Of a stretch of 64,000 nt of DNA, positions 1-7,656 are shown piece by piece. Position numbers and translations under genes: made by a program. The notes under the pieces were generated by a model that was given only the letters and a program-made list of their open reading frames with translations, did no database searches and was not told the DNA's origin. Every line of letters begins with the position of its first letter. Position 1 is the stretch's first letter. Origin of the DNA: Agromyces sp. Leaf222 (GTDB lineage Bacteria > Actinomycetota > Actinomycetes > Actinomycetales > Microbacteriaceae); contig NZ_LMKQ01000002.1 of NCBI RefSeq assembly GCF_001421565.1, positions 186,001 through 250,000 on the forward strand, given 5' to 3'.

Positions 1-25
1 CTGCCCTGCGAGTCGCGCTTGGTCA

Positions 26-77
26 CTTGACAATTCAAGCAGATCTGCGCAAACTGTCAACACCGATTCGCGCGAAT
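26..77 (+). promoter_or_regulatory. candidate pnuC-nadR promoter/operator region
   Basis: A TTGACA hexamer lies at 27-32 with CAAACT 17 bases later (50-55), a plausible sigma-A promoter. The -35 sits inside an imperfectly spaced inverted repeat (CTTGA at 26-30, TCAAG at 35-39), and a perfect 12-bp palindrome, ATTCGCGCGAAT, lies at 66-77 just downstream. Either repeat could bind a regulator of NAD salvage, but I recognise no known operator. An AAAGGGG ribosome site precedes the ATG at 105. Confidence 0.4.
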
Positions 78-104
78 ATGCGCTAATAACCGAAAGGGGC
101 CGAC

Positions 105-902
105 ATGGACGCCCTCACCGACCTGCTGCAGTCGCAGCTCTTCTCGATCGCCGACCAGCCCGTCTCGGTCGTCGAGGCCATCGGCTTCCTCACCGGCGCG
201 CTCTGCGTGTGGGCCGTCGCGCGCGGCAGCATCCTGAACTGGCCGCTCGGCATCGTGAACAACCTCGCGTTCCTGCTGCTCTTCGCGGGCGTCGGGCTCT
301 ATGCGGATGCCGCGCTGCAGATCGCATTCGGCGTGCTCGGCGTCTACGGGTGGGTGCAGTGGTCGAAGCGGCGGCGCGGCTGGACAGGGGTCGCCGGCGG
401 GTCCGGCGAGGCAGGCGTCGTCGCCGCGGCATCCGCTCTGCCGATTCGACGCGCGACCGGGCGCGAGCTGCTCATCGGCGGCGCGATCGCCCTCGTCGCG
501 ACCGTCGCCGTGGGGTACCTGCTCGCCGCCGAGACGAACTCGCAGGTGCCGTGGCCCGACGCGTTCATCCTCGCGTTCTCGCTGCTCGCGACGTGGGGGC
601 AGGCGAAGAAACTGCTCGAGCAGTGGTGGATCTGGATCGCCGTCGACCTCGTGTCGATCCCCCTCTACCTGGTGAAGGGCCTCTGGCTCACGGCGCTCCT
701 CTATACGGGGTTCCTCGCGCTCTGCGTCTACGGCCTCACGCGCTGGACGCGCGAGTACCGCGCCGCCGCCGGTGCCGCCGCCGGCCGGGTAGCGGAGCGT
801 ATCGAGACCAACGAGCCCCGCACCGAGGGCGAGAGCCCAGCGGATGCCGCGGCAACCGCAACGCAGACGGATGCCGCAGCCACCGCAGAGGCCCGCGCAT
901 GA
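105..902 (+). CDS. pnuC: PnuC-type nicotinamide riboside transporter
   Basis: Inner-membrane facilitator that imports nicotinamide riboside for NAD salvage. The 265-residue product is hydrophobic over about residues 20-220 with several membrane spans. It has the family's N-terminal GFLTGALCVW-like stretch and Trp-rich helices such as LEQWWIWIAVDLVS, typical of PnuC. The last ~40 residues are an Ala/Thr/Glu-rich tail, part of which is encoded by a copy of a dispersed repeat (783-809), so the 3' end seems to have absorbed a repeat. Its stop overlaps the nadR start (ATGA), which suggests translational coupling: transporter and riboside kinase work in sequence. Confidence 0.9.
   Translation: MDALTDLLQSQLFSIADQPVSVVEAIGFLTGALCVWAVARGSILNWPLGIVNNLAFLLLFAGVGLYADAALQIAFGVLGVYGWVQWSKRRRGWTGVAGGSGEAGVVAAASALPIRRATGRELLIGGAIALVATVAVGYLLAAETNSQVPWPDAFILAFSLLATWGQAKKLLEQWWIWIAVDLVSIPLYLVKGLWLTALLYTGFLALCVYGLTRWTREYRAAAGAAAGRVAERIETNEPRTEGESPADAAATATQTDAAATAEARA
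783..809. repeat. dispersed 27-bp repeat, copy 1 (inside pnuC)
   Basis: This copy ends in GAGCGTATCGAGACC and matches the intergenic copies at 2050, 2996 and 9859, with its left arm decayed. The full element is an imperfect inverted repeat (GGTCGAGTAGCG against TATCGAGACC) of the REP type that I associate with Microbacteriaceae genomes. Here it is translated as part of the PnuC tail. Confidence 0.65.
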
Positions 903-2038
903 CCCGCGAGCCGCACGGCCTCATCATCGGCAAGTTCTACCCGCTGCACGAGGGGCACCTGGCGCTGCTGCGCCTCGCGGCCGCCGAGTCGCAGCTCGTG
1001 ACGGTCGTCGTCATGGGAACCGTCTTCGAGTCGATCCCGCTCGAGCGGCGGGCCGCCTGGCTGCGCGAGGAGATCGCCGCCGATCCGGCCGGTCTCGGCA
1101 ACGTGACCCTCGTCGAGATCCCGTGCGACGCCCCCGTCGAGTACGGCAGCGACATCGCATGGCGGGCGAACGCCGTGCTCATCGAGGCGGCCCTCGCAGC
1201 GGCAGGTCGGCCGGCGCCCACGACGGTGTTCTCTTCGGAGCACTACGGCGCCGAGCTCGCCGCCCGCCTCGGCGCAGGGCATCGCGCGTTCGACGAGAGC
1301 CGCACGCGGCATCCGATCAGTGGCACCGCCGCCCGCGACGACCTCGTGGGCCGCTGGGGGCAGGTCGCGACATCCGCTCGACTGGATCTCGCGACGCGCG
1401 TCATCGTGGTGGGCGCCGAGTCGACGGGCACGACGACGCTCACCTCGGCGCTCGTCGAGCACTACCGGGCGCGCGGCTTCGGGCGGATGCCGTTCGTGCC
1501 CGAGTACGGGCGCGAGTTCACCTACGAGCTGCACGCCGAGACCGAGGCGGCGGCGGGGCATCCGGTGTCGATGGACGACCTGGTCTGGCTGCCCGAGCAC
1601 TTCGCGCGCATCGCCGAGCGGCAGAACGCGCTCGAGAACGCAGCCGCGCTCGCCTGCCCGCTCGTGATCGCCGACACGGATGCCCTCGCAACCGAGCTGT
1701 GGGAGCGGCGCTATGTCGGCTCGACGTCGGATGCGACGCGCCGCTTCGGCACGACCGAGCTGCCGCGCCGCGACGTGTACCTCGTGACCGACCACGAGGG
1801 CGTGGCGTTCGAGCAGGACGGCTGGCGCGACGGCGAGCACATCCGCGCCGAGATGAACGGCTGGTTCGTCGAGGAGCTCACCCGCCGCGGGCACTCGTGG
1901 GTGCTCATGAGCGGCACGCACGAGGAGCGCCTGCGCTACGCGGTGCGCCTCGTCGACGCCCTCTGGGAGCGCAACTCGACCTTCGCGTCGCCCGAGTGGG
2001 CCGACCGCACGGCGCTCGTGACGGCGGCGGCCGGGTAG
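899..2038 (+). CDS. nadR: NadR-like NMN adenylyltransferase / ribosylnicotinamide kinase
   Basis: Bifunctional NAD salvage enzyme of 379 residues. The N-terminal nucleotidyltransferase has GKFYPLHEGHLALL at about residues 10-23, with the HxGH signature. The C-terminal kinase domain has a P-loop-like GAESTGTTTL at about residues 169-178 and later EYGREFTYEL. The P-loop position normally occupied by Lys (GxxxxGK[ST]) is Thr here, so the phosphate-binding lysine is missing or supplied otherwise. No HTH precedes the transferase, unlike enteric NadR, so this is an enzyme rather than a repressor. ATG at 899 overlaps the pnuC stop, fixing the start. Confidence 0.88.
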   Translation: MTREPHGLIIGKFYPLHEGHLALLRLAAAESQLVTVVVMGTVFESIPLERRAAWLREEIAADPAGLGNVTLVEIPCDAPVEYGSDIAWRANAVLIEAALAAAGRPAPTTVFSSEHYGAELAARLGAGHRAFDESRTRHPISGTAARDDLVGRWGQVATSARLDLATRVIVVGAESTGTTTLTSALVEHYRARGFGRMPFVPEYGREFTYELHAETEAAAGHPVSMDDLVWLPEHFARIAERQNALENAAALACPLVIADTDALATELWERRYVGSTSDATRRFGTTELPRRDVYLVTDHEGVAFEQDGWRDGEHIRAEMNGWFVEELTRRGHSWVLMSGTHEERLRYAVRLVDALWERNSTFASPEWADRTALVTAAAG

Positions 2039-2049
2039 CGCCGTGCGCC

Positions 2050-2076
2050 GGTCGAGGAGCGCAGCGTATCGAGACC
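2050..2076. repeat. dispersed 27-bp repeat, copy 2
   Basis: Reads GGTCGAGGAGCGCAGCGTAT followed by CGAGACC, lying 12 bases after the nadR stop and just inside the gap to the convergent reductase gene. Its imperfect self-complementarity would form a hairpin in the mRNA of either strand, so it may help separate the two convergent transcripts. Confidence 0.75.
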
Positions 2077-2084
2077 CCGCCCCG

Positions 2085-2939
2085 CTACCAGGTTCCGCCG
2101 AGCGGATGCTCGTCGTCGGTGAACATGGTGCCGATCGGCCCGCTCGGCGTGTACGGCTCGGGTTCGACGCCATCGGGGTCGGCTGTGAGCGCGAACGCGT
2201 CGTCCTGCGGTTCGAAGCCGATGGCGCGTCCGGCCGAGAGGTCGAAGGCGTTGGGCGCGTTCGCCGAGACGCCCCAGACGATGTGGTGGCGTCCGTCGTC
2301 GAGTGCGAGGGCGGCCTCGACGAGCCGGGCGGCGTCGGCCGGCGAGAACCAGTGCGCGAGTCCACGGCCGGAGCCGGGGCGGTCGCCGGCGCCGAAGTTG
2401 CAGATGCGCGCCGAGACGATGCTCATGCCGTAGCGGTCGGCGTAGACGCTGCCGAGCGCCTCGACGGCGGCCTTGCTCACGCCGTAGAACGTGTCCGGGC
2501 GGGGGACGAGCACGCGTGTCGTCGCGGCATCCGTCGGGTCGGCGAACCCGACCGCGTGGATGCTGCTCGCCAGGAGCACCCGCGTCGCGCCGCCGAGTCG
2601 CGCCGCCTCGAGCACCTTCTGCGTGCCGTCGATGTTCACGCGCAGGATGTCGGCCCATGGCCGTTCGGAGGCCAGGGCAGCGAGGTGCACGACGGCGTCG
2701 GCGCCGTCGAGGGCCGAGCGGATGTCGCGCTCGTGCTCGATCGACGCGCGCCGCAGTGCGACGCGGTCGGCGTCGAGACCCGGGCCCCAGCGGTCGTCGT
2801 CTTCGAGGCGATCGGGCAGGTCGGTGTCGATGAGCCGCAGCATCCGCCCCGGACGGTCGAGCCGCCCGACGATCCGCCGGCCGATGCGTCCGGAGGCGCC
2901 GGTGATCGCGACGACATCGGCGCGGTCTGGCTGAGGCAT
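2085..2939 (-). CDS. NAD-dependent epimerase/dehydratase, uronate dehydrogenase-like
   Basis: Extended SDR of 284 residues. The N-terminal Rossmann motif TGASGRIGRRIVGRL (about residues 14-28) binds NAD(P); the active site YxxxK appears as FYGVSK near residue 152, with the preceding LLASSIHAVG strand holding the catalytic Ser. Overall size and the SSIHAVG and TFYGVSK blocks resemble uronate dehydrogenase (Udh), which oxidises hexuronates to aldarolactones, but substrate cannot be settled from sequence. It stands alone, convergent with nadR and divergent from the ADP-ribosylglycohydrolase gene. Confidence 0.8.
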   Translation of the reverse strand: MPQPDRADVVAITGASGRIGRRIVGRLDRPGRMLRLIDTDLPDRLEDDDRWGPGLDADRVALRRASIEHERDIRSALDGADAVVHLAALASERPWADILRVNIDGTQKVLEAARLGGATRVLLASSIHAVGFADPTDAATTRVLVPRPDTFYGVSKAAVEALGSVYADRYGMSIVSARICNFGAGDRPGSGRGLAHWFSPADAARLVEAALALDDGRHHIVWGVSANAPNAFDLSAGRAIGFEPQDDAFALTADPDGVEPEPYTPSGPIGTMFTDDEHPLGGTW

Positions 2940-2985
2940 AGGTCGATCTTGGAACGCGATCGGCGAAATGTCGACCTGCGACGAT

Positions 2986-2999
2986 GGGCGAAAGCGCCC
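2986..2999 (+). other. short leader hairpin upstream of the ADP-ribosylglycohydrolase gene
   Basis: GGGCG-AAAG-CGCCC forms a five-pair stem with a four-base loop, about 24 bases before the ribosome site of the next gene. It abuts a dispersed repeat copy. It may be a leader structure; no regulator is recognised. Confidence 0.3.
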
Positions 3000-3022
3000 G
3001 AGGAGCGAAGCATATCGAGACC
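2996..3022. repeat. dispersed 27-bp repeat, copy 3
   Basis: Carries GAGGAGCGAAGCATATCGAG and ends in ACCC. It differs from copy 2 mainly in the left arm and one base in the right arm (CATATCG). It sits immediately upstream of the AAGGAG ribosome site of the gene starting at 3035. Confidence 0.65.
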
Positions 3023-3034
3023 CAAGGAGCCAGC

Positions 3035-4081
3035 ATGCCGTTCGACCTCACCCCGACCCTGACCGACCGCGCCGTCGGCGCCGTGCTCGGCTCGGCCGCC
3101 GGCGACGCCCTCGGCGCGCCCTACGAGTTCAAGCCGTCGCTGCCCGACGACGTGCCGGTCGAGTTCAGGGCCGGTGGCCCGTGGAACCTCGGCGAGTGGA
3201 CCGACGACACGAGCATGGCCGTGCCGATCCTGCAGGCGATCGCGCGCGGCGACGCGCTGACGGATGCCGCGACCCTCGGCCGCATCGTCGCCGAGTGGCG
3301 CGACTGGGCGGTCGACGCGAAGGATGTCGGCATCCAGACCCGCCAGGTGCTCGGGCTGCTGCCCGCCGCGACGGCCGTGCGTGCCGGGGCCGACGCCGCC
3401 GATGCCGATGCCGACGCCGATGCCGACGCGCTCGACCTTGCTGCCCTCGAGCCCGCCGTCCGCGCCGCCGCGCGCACGCTCCACGAGCGCACCGGACGTT
3501 CGGGCGGCAACGGGTCGCTCATGCGCACGGGCCCGGTCGCGCTCGCCTCCCTCGACGACGGGCAGGAGGTCGCGCTCGCCGAGTCCGCCCGCCGCATCAG
3601 CGAGCTGACGCACTACGAGACGGATGCCGGTGACGCCTGCGTCATCTGGTCGCTCGCGATCCGGCACGCCATCCGCACCGGCGCATACGACGTGCGGACG
3701 CCCATCGACGCGCTGCCCGAGGACCGTCGGGCGCGCTGGCACGGGTTCCTCGACGTCGCCGAGCAGACGCAGCCCCGCGACATCCCCGGTTCGAACGGAT
3801 GGGTCGTGGCGGCCATGCAGGCGGCGTGGTCGGCGATCCACCATGCCGACCTGGCCGGCGAGGGCCTGCAGCAGACGCTCGAGCGCGCCGTGCGCTGCGG
3901 CAACGACACGGACACCGTCGCGGCGATCGCGGGCTCGCTCGCCGGCGCGAAGTGGGGCGGTTCGGCGGTGCCGGCAGCTTGGCGCCGCGAGCTGCACGGC
4001 TGGCCCGGCTTGCGCGCCGATGACCTCGATGGGTTGGCCGAGATCGCCGTGCAGCGGGGGAGCACCGCGGCCGAAGCGTGA
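3035..4081 (+). CDS. ADP-ribosylglycohydrolase family protein
   Basis: Predicted dimagnesium-dependent hydrolase of 348 residues that removes ADP-ribose from proteins or small molecules. Metal-binding motifs are visible at both ends: GEWTDDTSM near residue 53 and CGNDTDTVAAIAGSLAGA near residue 290, the usual ARH pair. AAGGAG at 3024-3029 places the start at the ATG of 3035 rather than the upstream in-frame codon. An Asp-Ala run (about residues 121-132) looks like local repeat expansion in a loop. Its partner ADP-ribosyltransferase is not in the window; a link to NAD turnover with pnuC-nadR is possible but not shown. Confidence 0.87.
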   Translation: MPFDLTPTLTDRAVGAVLGSAAGDALGAPYEFKPSLPDDVPVEFRAGGPWNLGEWTDDTSMAVPILQAIARGDALTDAATLGRIVAEWRDWAVDAKDVGIQTRQVLGLLPAATAVRAGADAADADADADADALDLAALEPAVRAAARTLHERTGRSGGNGSLMRTGPVALASLDDGQEVALAESARRISELTHYETDAGDACVIWSLAIRHAIRTGAYDVRTPIDALPEDRRARWHGFLDVAEQTQPRDIPGSNGWVVAAMQAAWSAIHHADLAGEGLQQTLERAVRCGNDTDTVAAIAGSLAGAKWGGSAVPAAWRRELHGWPGLRADDLDGLAEIAVQRGSTAAEA

Positions 4082-4099
4082 CGGGTGAGCGCCGTGGCC

Positions 4100-4131
4100 G
4101 ACGCGAGACGCGCGAGACGCGCGAGACGCGG
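4100..4131. repeat. short 9-bp tandem repeat
   Basis: Three to four units of GACGCGCGA (the first unit two bases shorter) directly after the stop of the ADP-ribosylglycohydrolase gene. It is too short and too regular for CRISPR and most likely a slippage product. Confidence 0.6.
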
Positions 4132-4158
4132 GGCTTCGTGGAGAACTGCGGCGAGTCG

Positions 4159-4202
4159 CGTATGCCAGTTCCGCCTCATCGATGAGGCGGAACTGGCATA
4201 CG
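4159..4202. repeat. perfect 44-bp palindrome
   Basis: The 22 bases from 4159 (CGTATGCCAGTTCCGCCTCA...) are repeated exactly as reverse complement, with the dyad axis at CATC|GATG and no spacer. It lies in the 275-bp gap between two plus-strand genes. No T-tract follows, so a standard intrinsic terminator is unlikely on the plus strand. It could be a cruciform, a protein-binding dyad, or one copy of a mobile palindromic repeat. Confidence 0.8.
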
Positions 4203-4356
4203 TCGGAGTGGGAACGGATCGGGCAGTCCGCACTCCTCCTCAACAGGCGGATGCCTCGTACGGGCCCCACCCCGGGAGTCTTGGTCGCCGCCCGGGGCGC
4301 GCGGCGCTTCGTAGCTTCGGACTCGTCCGTTTCGCTCCCCACCGTCAGGAATCGCC

Positions 4357-5196
4357 ATGCCGCTCGCGCCAGCCGCTCCGAACCCCACCCTCACACCCGA
4401 GCCGACGATGTCGCCGGCAATAGCATCCGAGGCTGCCTCGAGGCATCGGCGGCGAACCCGGTTGGGGGTCGCACTCGTCATCGTGATCGGTCTCGGCAGC
4501 CTGGTGGGTCGACTGCTGCTGGCGGACTGGGTAACGAGTCTGCTGCTCACCTCTGCTCATGCTGTTCCGCTGTCCCTGTCGCTGCCGCCGGCGACCGATT
4601 CGCCGACGCAGTTCACGGTCGAGCAGGTGGCGCCGACCGAGCAGTCGGAGACCGTGGAGCCCGAAGGTCTCGACGGCGTGGCAGTCGACGCGCCGACCGG
4701 TGATCTCCGCTGGGATGCCCCGCTTCCGCCGGGCACCGCGCCTCACGTCGGCATGATCTTCGGTGCCGACACCGAGTGGTCGGCCGTCGCGGACCGTACC
4801 GAGCTCGGCACCGCCGGATCCCGCAACGTGACCACCGGATGCTCGGTGTGGCTCACCGCCGGTGCGGTCGGTGGATCCGAAGCCGGCGATCATGGCGGTG
4901 ACCGGGAGCGCAGCCTGCGCTGGGCGGAGCGGCTCTTCGACACCACCATCGACCCGGCCGACGTCGTCGACGCATCGCTCGCGACGGAAGCCGGCTCCGC
5001 CATCGGGCGGATGGACCTGGTCGCGGTGCCGCGCGAGTGGGCCTCCGGCAAGGGCACGATGATCATGACGCGGGTGTTCGCCGAAGCCGACCAAGGCGTG
5101 GTGGTCTACGCCGAGTGTCCGGATGCCGATTCGCTGCACGGCACGTTCGAAGACATCCTGCAGTCGGGTCTCGTCATCGCGATGCCGGAGTTCTGA
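4357..5196 (+). CDS. membrane-anchored protein of unknown function
   Basis: Unrecognised 279-residue protein. A Pro/Ala-rich cytoplasmic N-terminus and basic RHRRRTR precede one membrane span at about residues 38-58 (LGVALVIVIGLGSLVG), so the remaining ~220 residues should lie outside the membrane. The outer part has two Gly-rich, Thr-rich blocks and no cysteines beyond a pair near residues 168 and 258. An AGGA ribosome site precedes the ATG at 4357. Nothing in the neighbourhood indicates its role. Confidence 0.6.
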   Translation: MPLAPAAPNPTLTPEPTMSPAIASEAASRHRRRTRLGVALVIVIGLGSLVGRLLLADWVTSLLLTSAHAVPLSLSLPPATDSPTQFTVEQVAPTEQSETVEPEGLDGVAVDAPTGDLRWDAPLPPGTAPHVGMIFGADTEWSAVADRTELGTAGSRNVTTGCSVWLTAGAVGGSEAGDHGGDRERSLRWAERLFDTTIDPADVVDASLATEAGSAIGRMDLVAVPREWASGKGTMIMTRVFAEADQGVVVYAECPDADSLHGTFEDILQSGLVIAMPEF

Positions 5197-5295
5197 AGGC
5201 CGCAGTCCGCGGCATCCGATGTGCATCGGCTTGCGCAGCTGCGGACTTCCGGGGGTGCGAACGCCGCTGGACCGACCGTTCGGCGGCCACACCTC

Positions 5296-5324
5296 GTTGC
5301 AAAGTTGCAAAGTTGCAAAGTTGC
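5296..5324. repeat. TTGCAAAG octamer tandem repeat, locus 1
   Basis: GTTGC is followed by three AAAGTTGC units in a 324-bp gap between 5197 and 5520. The same array occurs at 8269-8298. The rest of this gap has no gene I can support, only the promoter of the DGPF gene near its right end. Confidence 0.8.
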
Positions 5325-5485
5325 GCGAATCGGCGAGCGGAGACCCGAAGGGGAAGCGACGGTCGATCGACCCCGCGCTCGGTCGTCATCACTGTGAAGG
5401 CCGCAAACGGCTGAGGCCGACATCCGGCCGACTCCCACGGGAGTGACGACGAGAGATGACCCGGGCGGCGACGCCGGTGCGCGAG

Positions 5486-5491
5486 TACCCT
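5486..5491 (+). promoter_or_regulatory. candidate -10 element for the DGPF/ECF42 operon
   Basis: TACCCT fits the actinobacterial TANNNT consensus. It would give a leader of about 23 bases containing the strong GAAGGAGG ribosome site before the ATG at 5521. Confidence 0.4.
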
Positions 5492-5520
5492 GTCGCTGGA
5501 TCGGGCCGAAGGAGGATCAG

Positions 5521-5904
5521 ATGCGTTACACGCTGCTGCTGCACTATCCCGAGATGACGGCCGACGACCTCGGCCCCGAGGCGCTCGCCGAGGGTCAGGA
5601 GGCGTTCGCGGCGTACGCGGCGACCCTGCACTCGGCGGGAGTGCTGCTGGGCGCCGAGGTGCTGCAACCGTCGTCGAGCACGACGACCCTGCGCGCCGAC
5701 GGCGGCACCGTCCAGGTGCAGGACGGCCCCTTCGCCGACACGAAGGACCAGCTCGGCGGCACGTTCGTGATCGACGTGCCCGACCTCGACACCGCGATCG
5801 AGTGGGCGAAGCAGGCGCCGTCGATGGACTACGGCGCGGGTGGTGTCGAGGTGCGCCCGGGTGCCGTCCACACGGTCGACGGCGTGTGGACCGCCAACGG
5901 GTGA
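5521..5904 (+). CDS. YCII-related DGPF-domain protein
   Basis: Small cytoplasmic protein of 127 residues in the DGPF (YCII-related) family. The signature QDGPFADTKDQLGG is at about residues 66-79, and the protein begins with the usual MRYTLLLHY strand. GAAGGAGG eight bases before the ATG at 5521 sets the start. DGPF proteins are partners of ECF42 sigma factors; the sigma gene follows here with its GTG overlapping this stop (GTGA). The biochemical role of the family is not established. Confidence 0.9.
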   Translation: MRYTLLLHYPEMTADDLGPEALAEGQEAFAAYAATLHSAGVLLGAEVLQPSSSTTTLRADGGTVQVQDGPFADTKDQLGGTFVIDVPDLDTAIEWAKQAPSMDYGAGGVEVRPGAVHTVDGVWTANG

Positions 5905-7301
5905 ACGCCGAGGCCGGCGACGCCGACGCCGACGACGCACGGGCGGCCGGGACACCCGATCCGGCGGCGGCCGCGGCATCCGTCGAACTGGCGGCCCGCG
6001 TGTCGTACGGCCGGCTGATCGCGCTGCTCGCGGCGTCGACCGGTGACCTCGCGCTCGCCGAGGACGCCCTCGCCGGCGCCTTCGAGCAGGCGCTCAAGAC
6101 GTGGCCGGATGCTGGTGTGCCCGACAATCCCGAGGGGTGGCTGTTGACCGTGGCTCGCAATCGCCAGCGCGACGCGTGGAAGTCGGCCGAGCGCCGGCAC
6201 ACCGCGCCGCTCGATGACGACGCCGGCGCGCAACGCTCGAACGCCGGGCCCGCAGGGTCGGATGTTGCGCCCCGTGCGCGGCCGGATGCCGTCGCGTCGG
6301 CGGGTGCGGCATCCGTCGATCCGCTGGCCGACCTCGACCCGTTCGCGATCGGCGACAAGCGGCTCGAGCTGCTGTTCGTGTGCGCCCACCCGGCGATCGA
6401 CGCCGCCGTGCGCACGCCGCTCATGCTGCAGGTCGTGCTCGGATTCGAGTCCGCGCAGATCGCCACGGCGTTCGCGGTGCCGCCCGCCGCGATGGCGCAG
6501 CGGCTCGTGCGGGCGAAGCGCCGCATCCGCGATGCGCGCATCCCGTTCGCGGTGCCCGACCGCCGCGCGATGCCCGAGCGCCTGCCCCCCGTGCTCGAGG
6601 CGGTCTACGGATGCCACGCCATCACGTGGCGCGCTCCCGCCGACGCCCCCGACTCGATGGCCGGCGAGGCGCAGTACCTCGCGGTGACCCTCGCCGCCCT
6701 GCTCGAGCACGAGACGGAGGCGTGGGGACTCGCGTCGCTCGTGACGCTGTCGCTCGCGCGGCGCGGGTCGCGGGTCGACCACGAGGCCGGCGCCGGCGCG
6801 CCCGCGGCCGCATCGCGCCCGTTCATCCCGCTCGACGAGCAGGACCCGACGGCGTGGGATGCCGCGCTGATCGCCGAGGGCGGGGAGTACCTCCGCCGCG
6901 CCTCCGCGCCGGGGCGACCGCCGGGCCGCTTCCAGCTCGAGGCCGCGATCGAGGCCGTGCACTGCGACCGCCGCCGCACGGGCGCCACCGACTGGGCGGC
7001 GCTGCGCACCCTCTACCTCGCGCTGAACGGCGTCGCCCCGAGCCTCGGCGCGAGGGTCGCGCTCGCCGCGGTGATCGGTCGTGTCGATGGCCCCGAAGCA
7101 GGACTCGCCGCGCTCCCGCCCGAGGCCGACGCATCGACGTTCCAGCCCTGGTGGGCAGCCCGCGCCGACCTCCTCGCTCGCGCAGGCCGCGCGTCCGAGG
7201 CATCCGACGCCTTCGCCCGTGCCGCCGAACTCACCGACGACGAGGCCGTGCGCGCCCACCTGCTCGCCCGGCGCGACGAGGCCACCGGACGCGCGGACTG
7301 A
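5901..7301 (+). CDS. ECF42-type RNA polymerase sigma factor with TPR-like C-terminus
   Basis: Alternative sigma factor of 466 residues. Region 2 covers about residues 28-90 (YGRLIALLAASTGDLALAED and PEGWLLTVARNRQRDAWKS); region 4 is at about residues 170-215 and ends in MAQRLVRAKRRIRDARI. The remaining ~250 residues form the long Ala-rich helical extension (TPR-like) typical of ECF42. These sigmas usually pair with DGPF genes and have no anti-sigma factor, the extension being thought to control activity. The GTG at 5901 is chosen because it overlaps the stop of the DGPF gene; an earlier GTG/ATG would overlap that gene more deeply. Confidence 0.88.
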   Translation: MNAEAGDADADDARAAGTPDPAAAAASVELAARVSYGRLIALLAASTGDLALAEDALAGAFEQALKTWPDAGVPDNPEGWLLTVARNRQRDAWKSAERRHTAPLDDDAGAQRSNAGPAGSDVAPRARPDAVASAGAASVDPLADLDPFAIGDKRLELLFVCAHPAIDAAVRTPLMLQVVLGFESAQIATAFAVPPAAMAQRLVRAKRRIRDARIPFAVPDRRAMPERLPPVLEAVYGCHAITWRAPADAPDSMAGEAQYLAVTLAALLEHETEAWGLASLVTLSLARRGSRVDHEAGAGAPAAASRPFIPLDEQDPTAWDAALIAEGGEYLRRASAPGRPPGRFQLEAAIEAVHCDRRRTGATDWAALRTLYLALNGVAPSLGARVALAAVIGRVDGPEAGLAALPPEADASTFQPWWAARADLLARAGRASEASDAFARAAELTDDEAVRAHLLARRDEATGRAD

Positions 7302-7326
7302 TCCGCGCCTCGCCGCTCAACATGCG

Positions 7327-7656
7327 TCACATCGTCTTCGAACGCAGACGTCTGACCGCAGCCCCAAGGCGCGGCACGTCGTCGCGCGCGGTTGTCGTGA
7401 TGATCGCGTGCGTCGTGTCGAAATAGCGGTGCACCAGAAGATCGCGCATACGGGCGATCATCGCCCATGGGATCTCCGGCTCGCTCGCGATCGTCTCCGT
7501 GCTGAGGTCCTTGACCGCCTCGCCGATCTCGATCAGCCGCACGCGGATCGCATCGAACACGATCGGTTCGTCGATATCCGTGCGAGTGATGTACTCGCTG
7601 ATGACCCCGCACGCGACGGCGATGTCTTCGAGGCGATCCCGCTCGGTGCGACTCAC
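7327..7656 (-). CDS. hepT: HepT-like toxin (HEPN ribonuclease, DUF86)
   Basis: All-helical HEPN RNase toxin of 109 residues. The active-site block RMRDLLVHRYFD (about residues 69-80) gives the RX4-6HXY motif; in studied pairs the antitoxin MntA modifies its Tyr with AMP. The GTG start at 7656 overlaps the mntA stop (GTGA), so antitoxin is translated first and toxin is coupled to it. It converges with the ECF42 sigma gene, with a 25-bp gap. Confidence 0.88.
   Translation of the reverse strand: MSRTERDRLEDIAVACGVISEYITRTDIDEPIVFDAIRVRLIEIGEAVKDLSTETIASEPEIPWAMIARMRDLLVHRYFDTTHAIITTTARDDVPRLGAAVRRLRSKTM

Noticed and set aside
728..2365. Long minus-strand frame opposite nadR
   Set aside because: Arg/Pro/His-rich shadow of the well-supported nadR and reductase genes; no ribosome site or motif.
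4100..4131. CRISPR-like short repeats
   Set aside because: Units of 7-9 bp with no spacers; not a CRISPR array.
4159..4202. Rho-independent terminator
   Set aside because: The stem is convincing but there is no loop spacer or T-tract on either side.
5296..5324. Iterons of a plasmid or phage origin
   Set aside because: No replication gene nearby and the same array occurs at an unrelated chromosomal gap.
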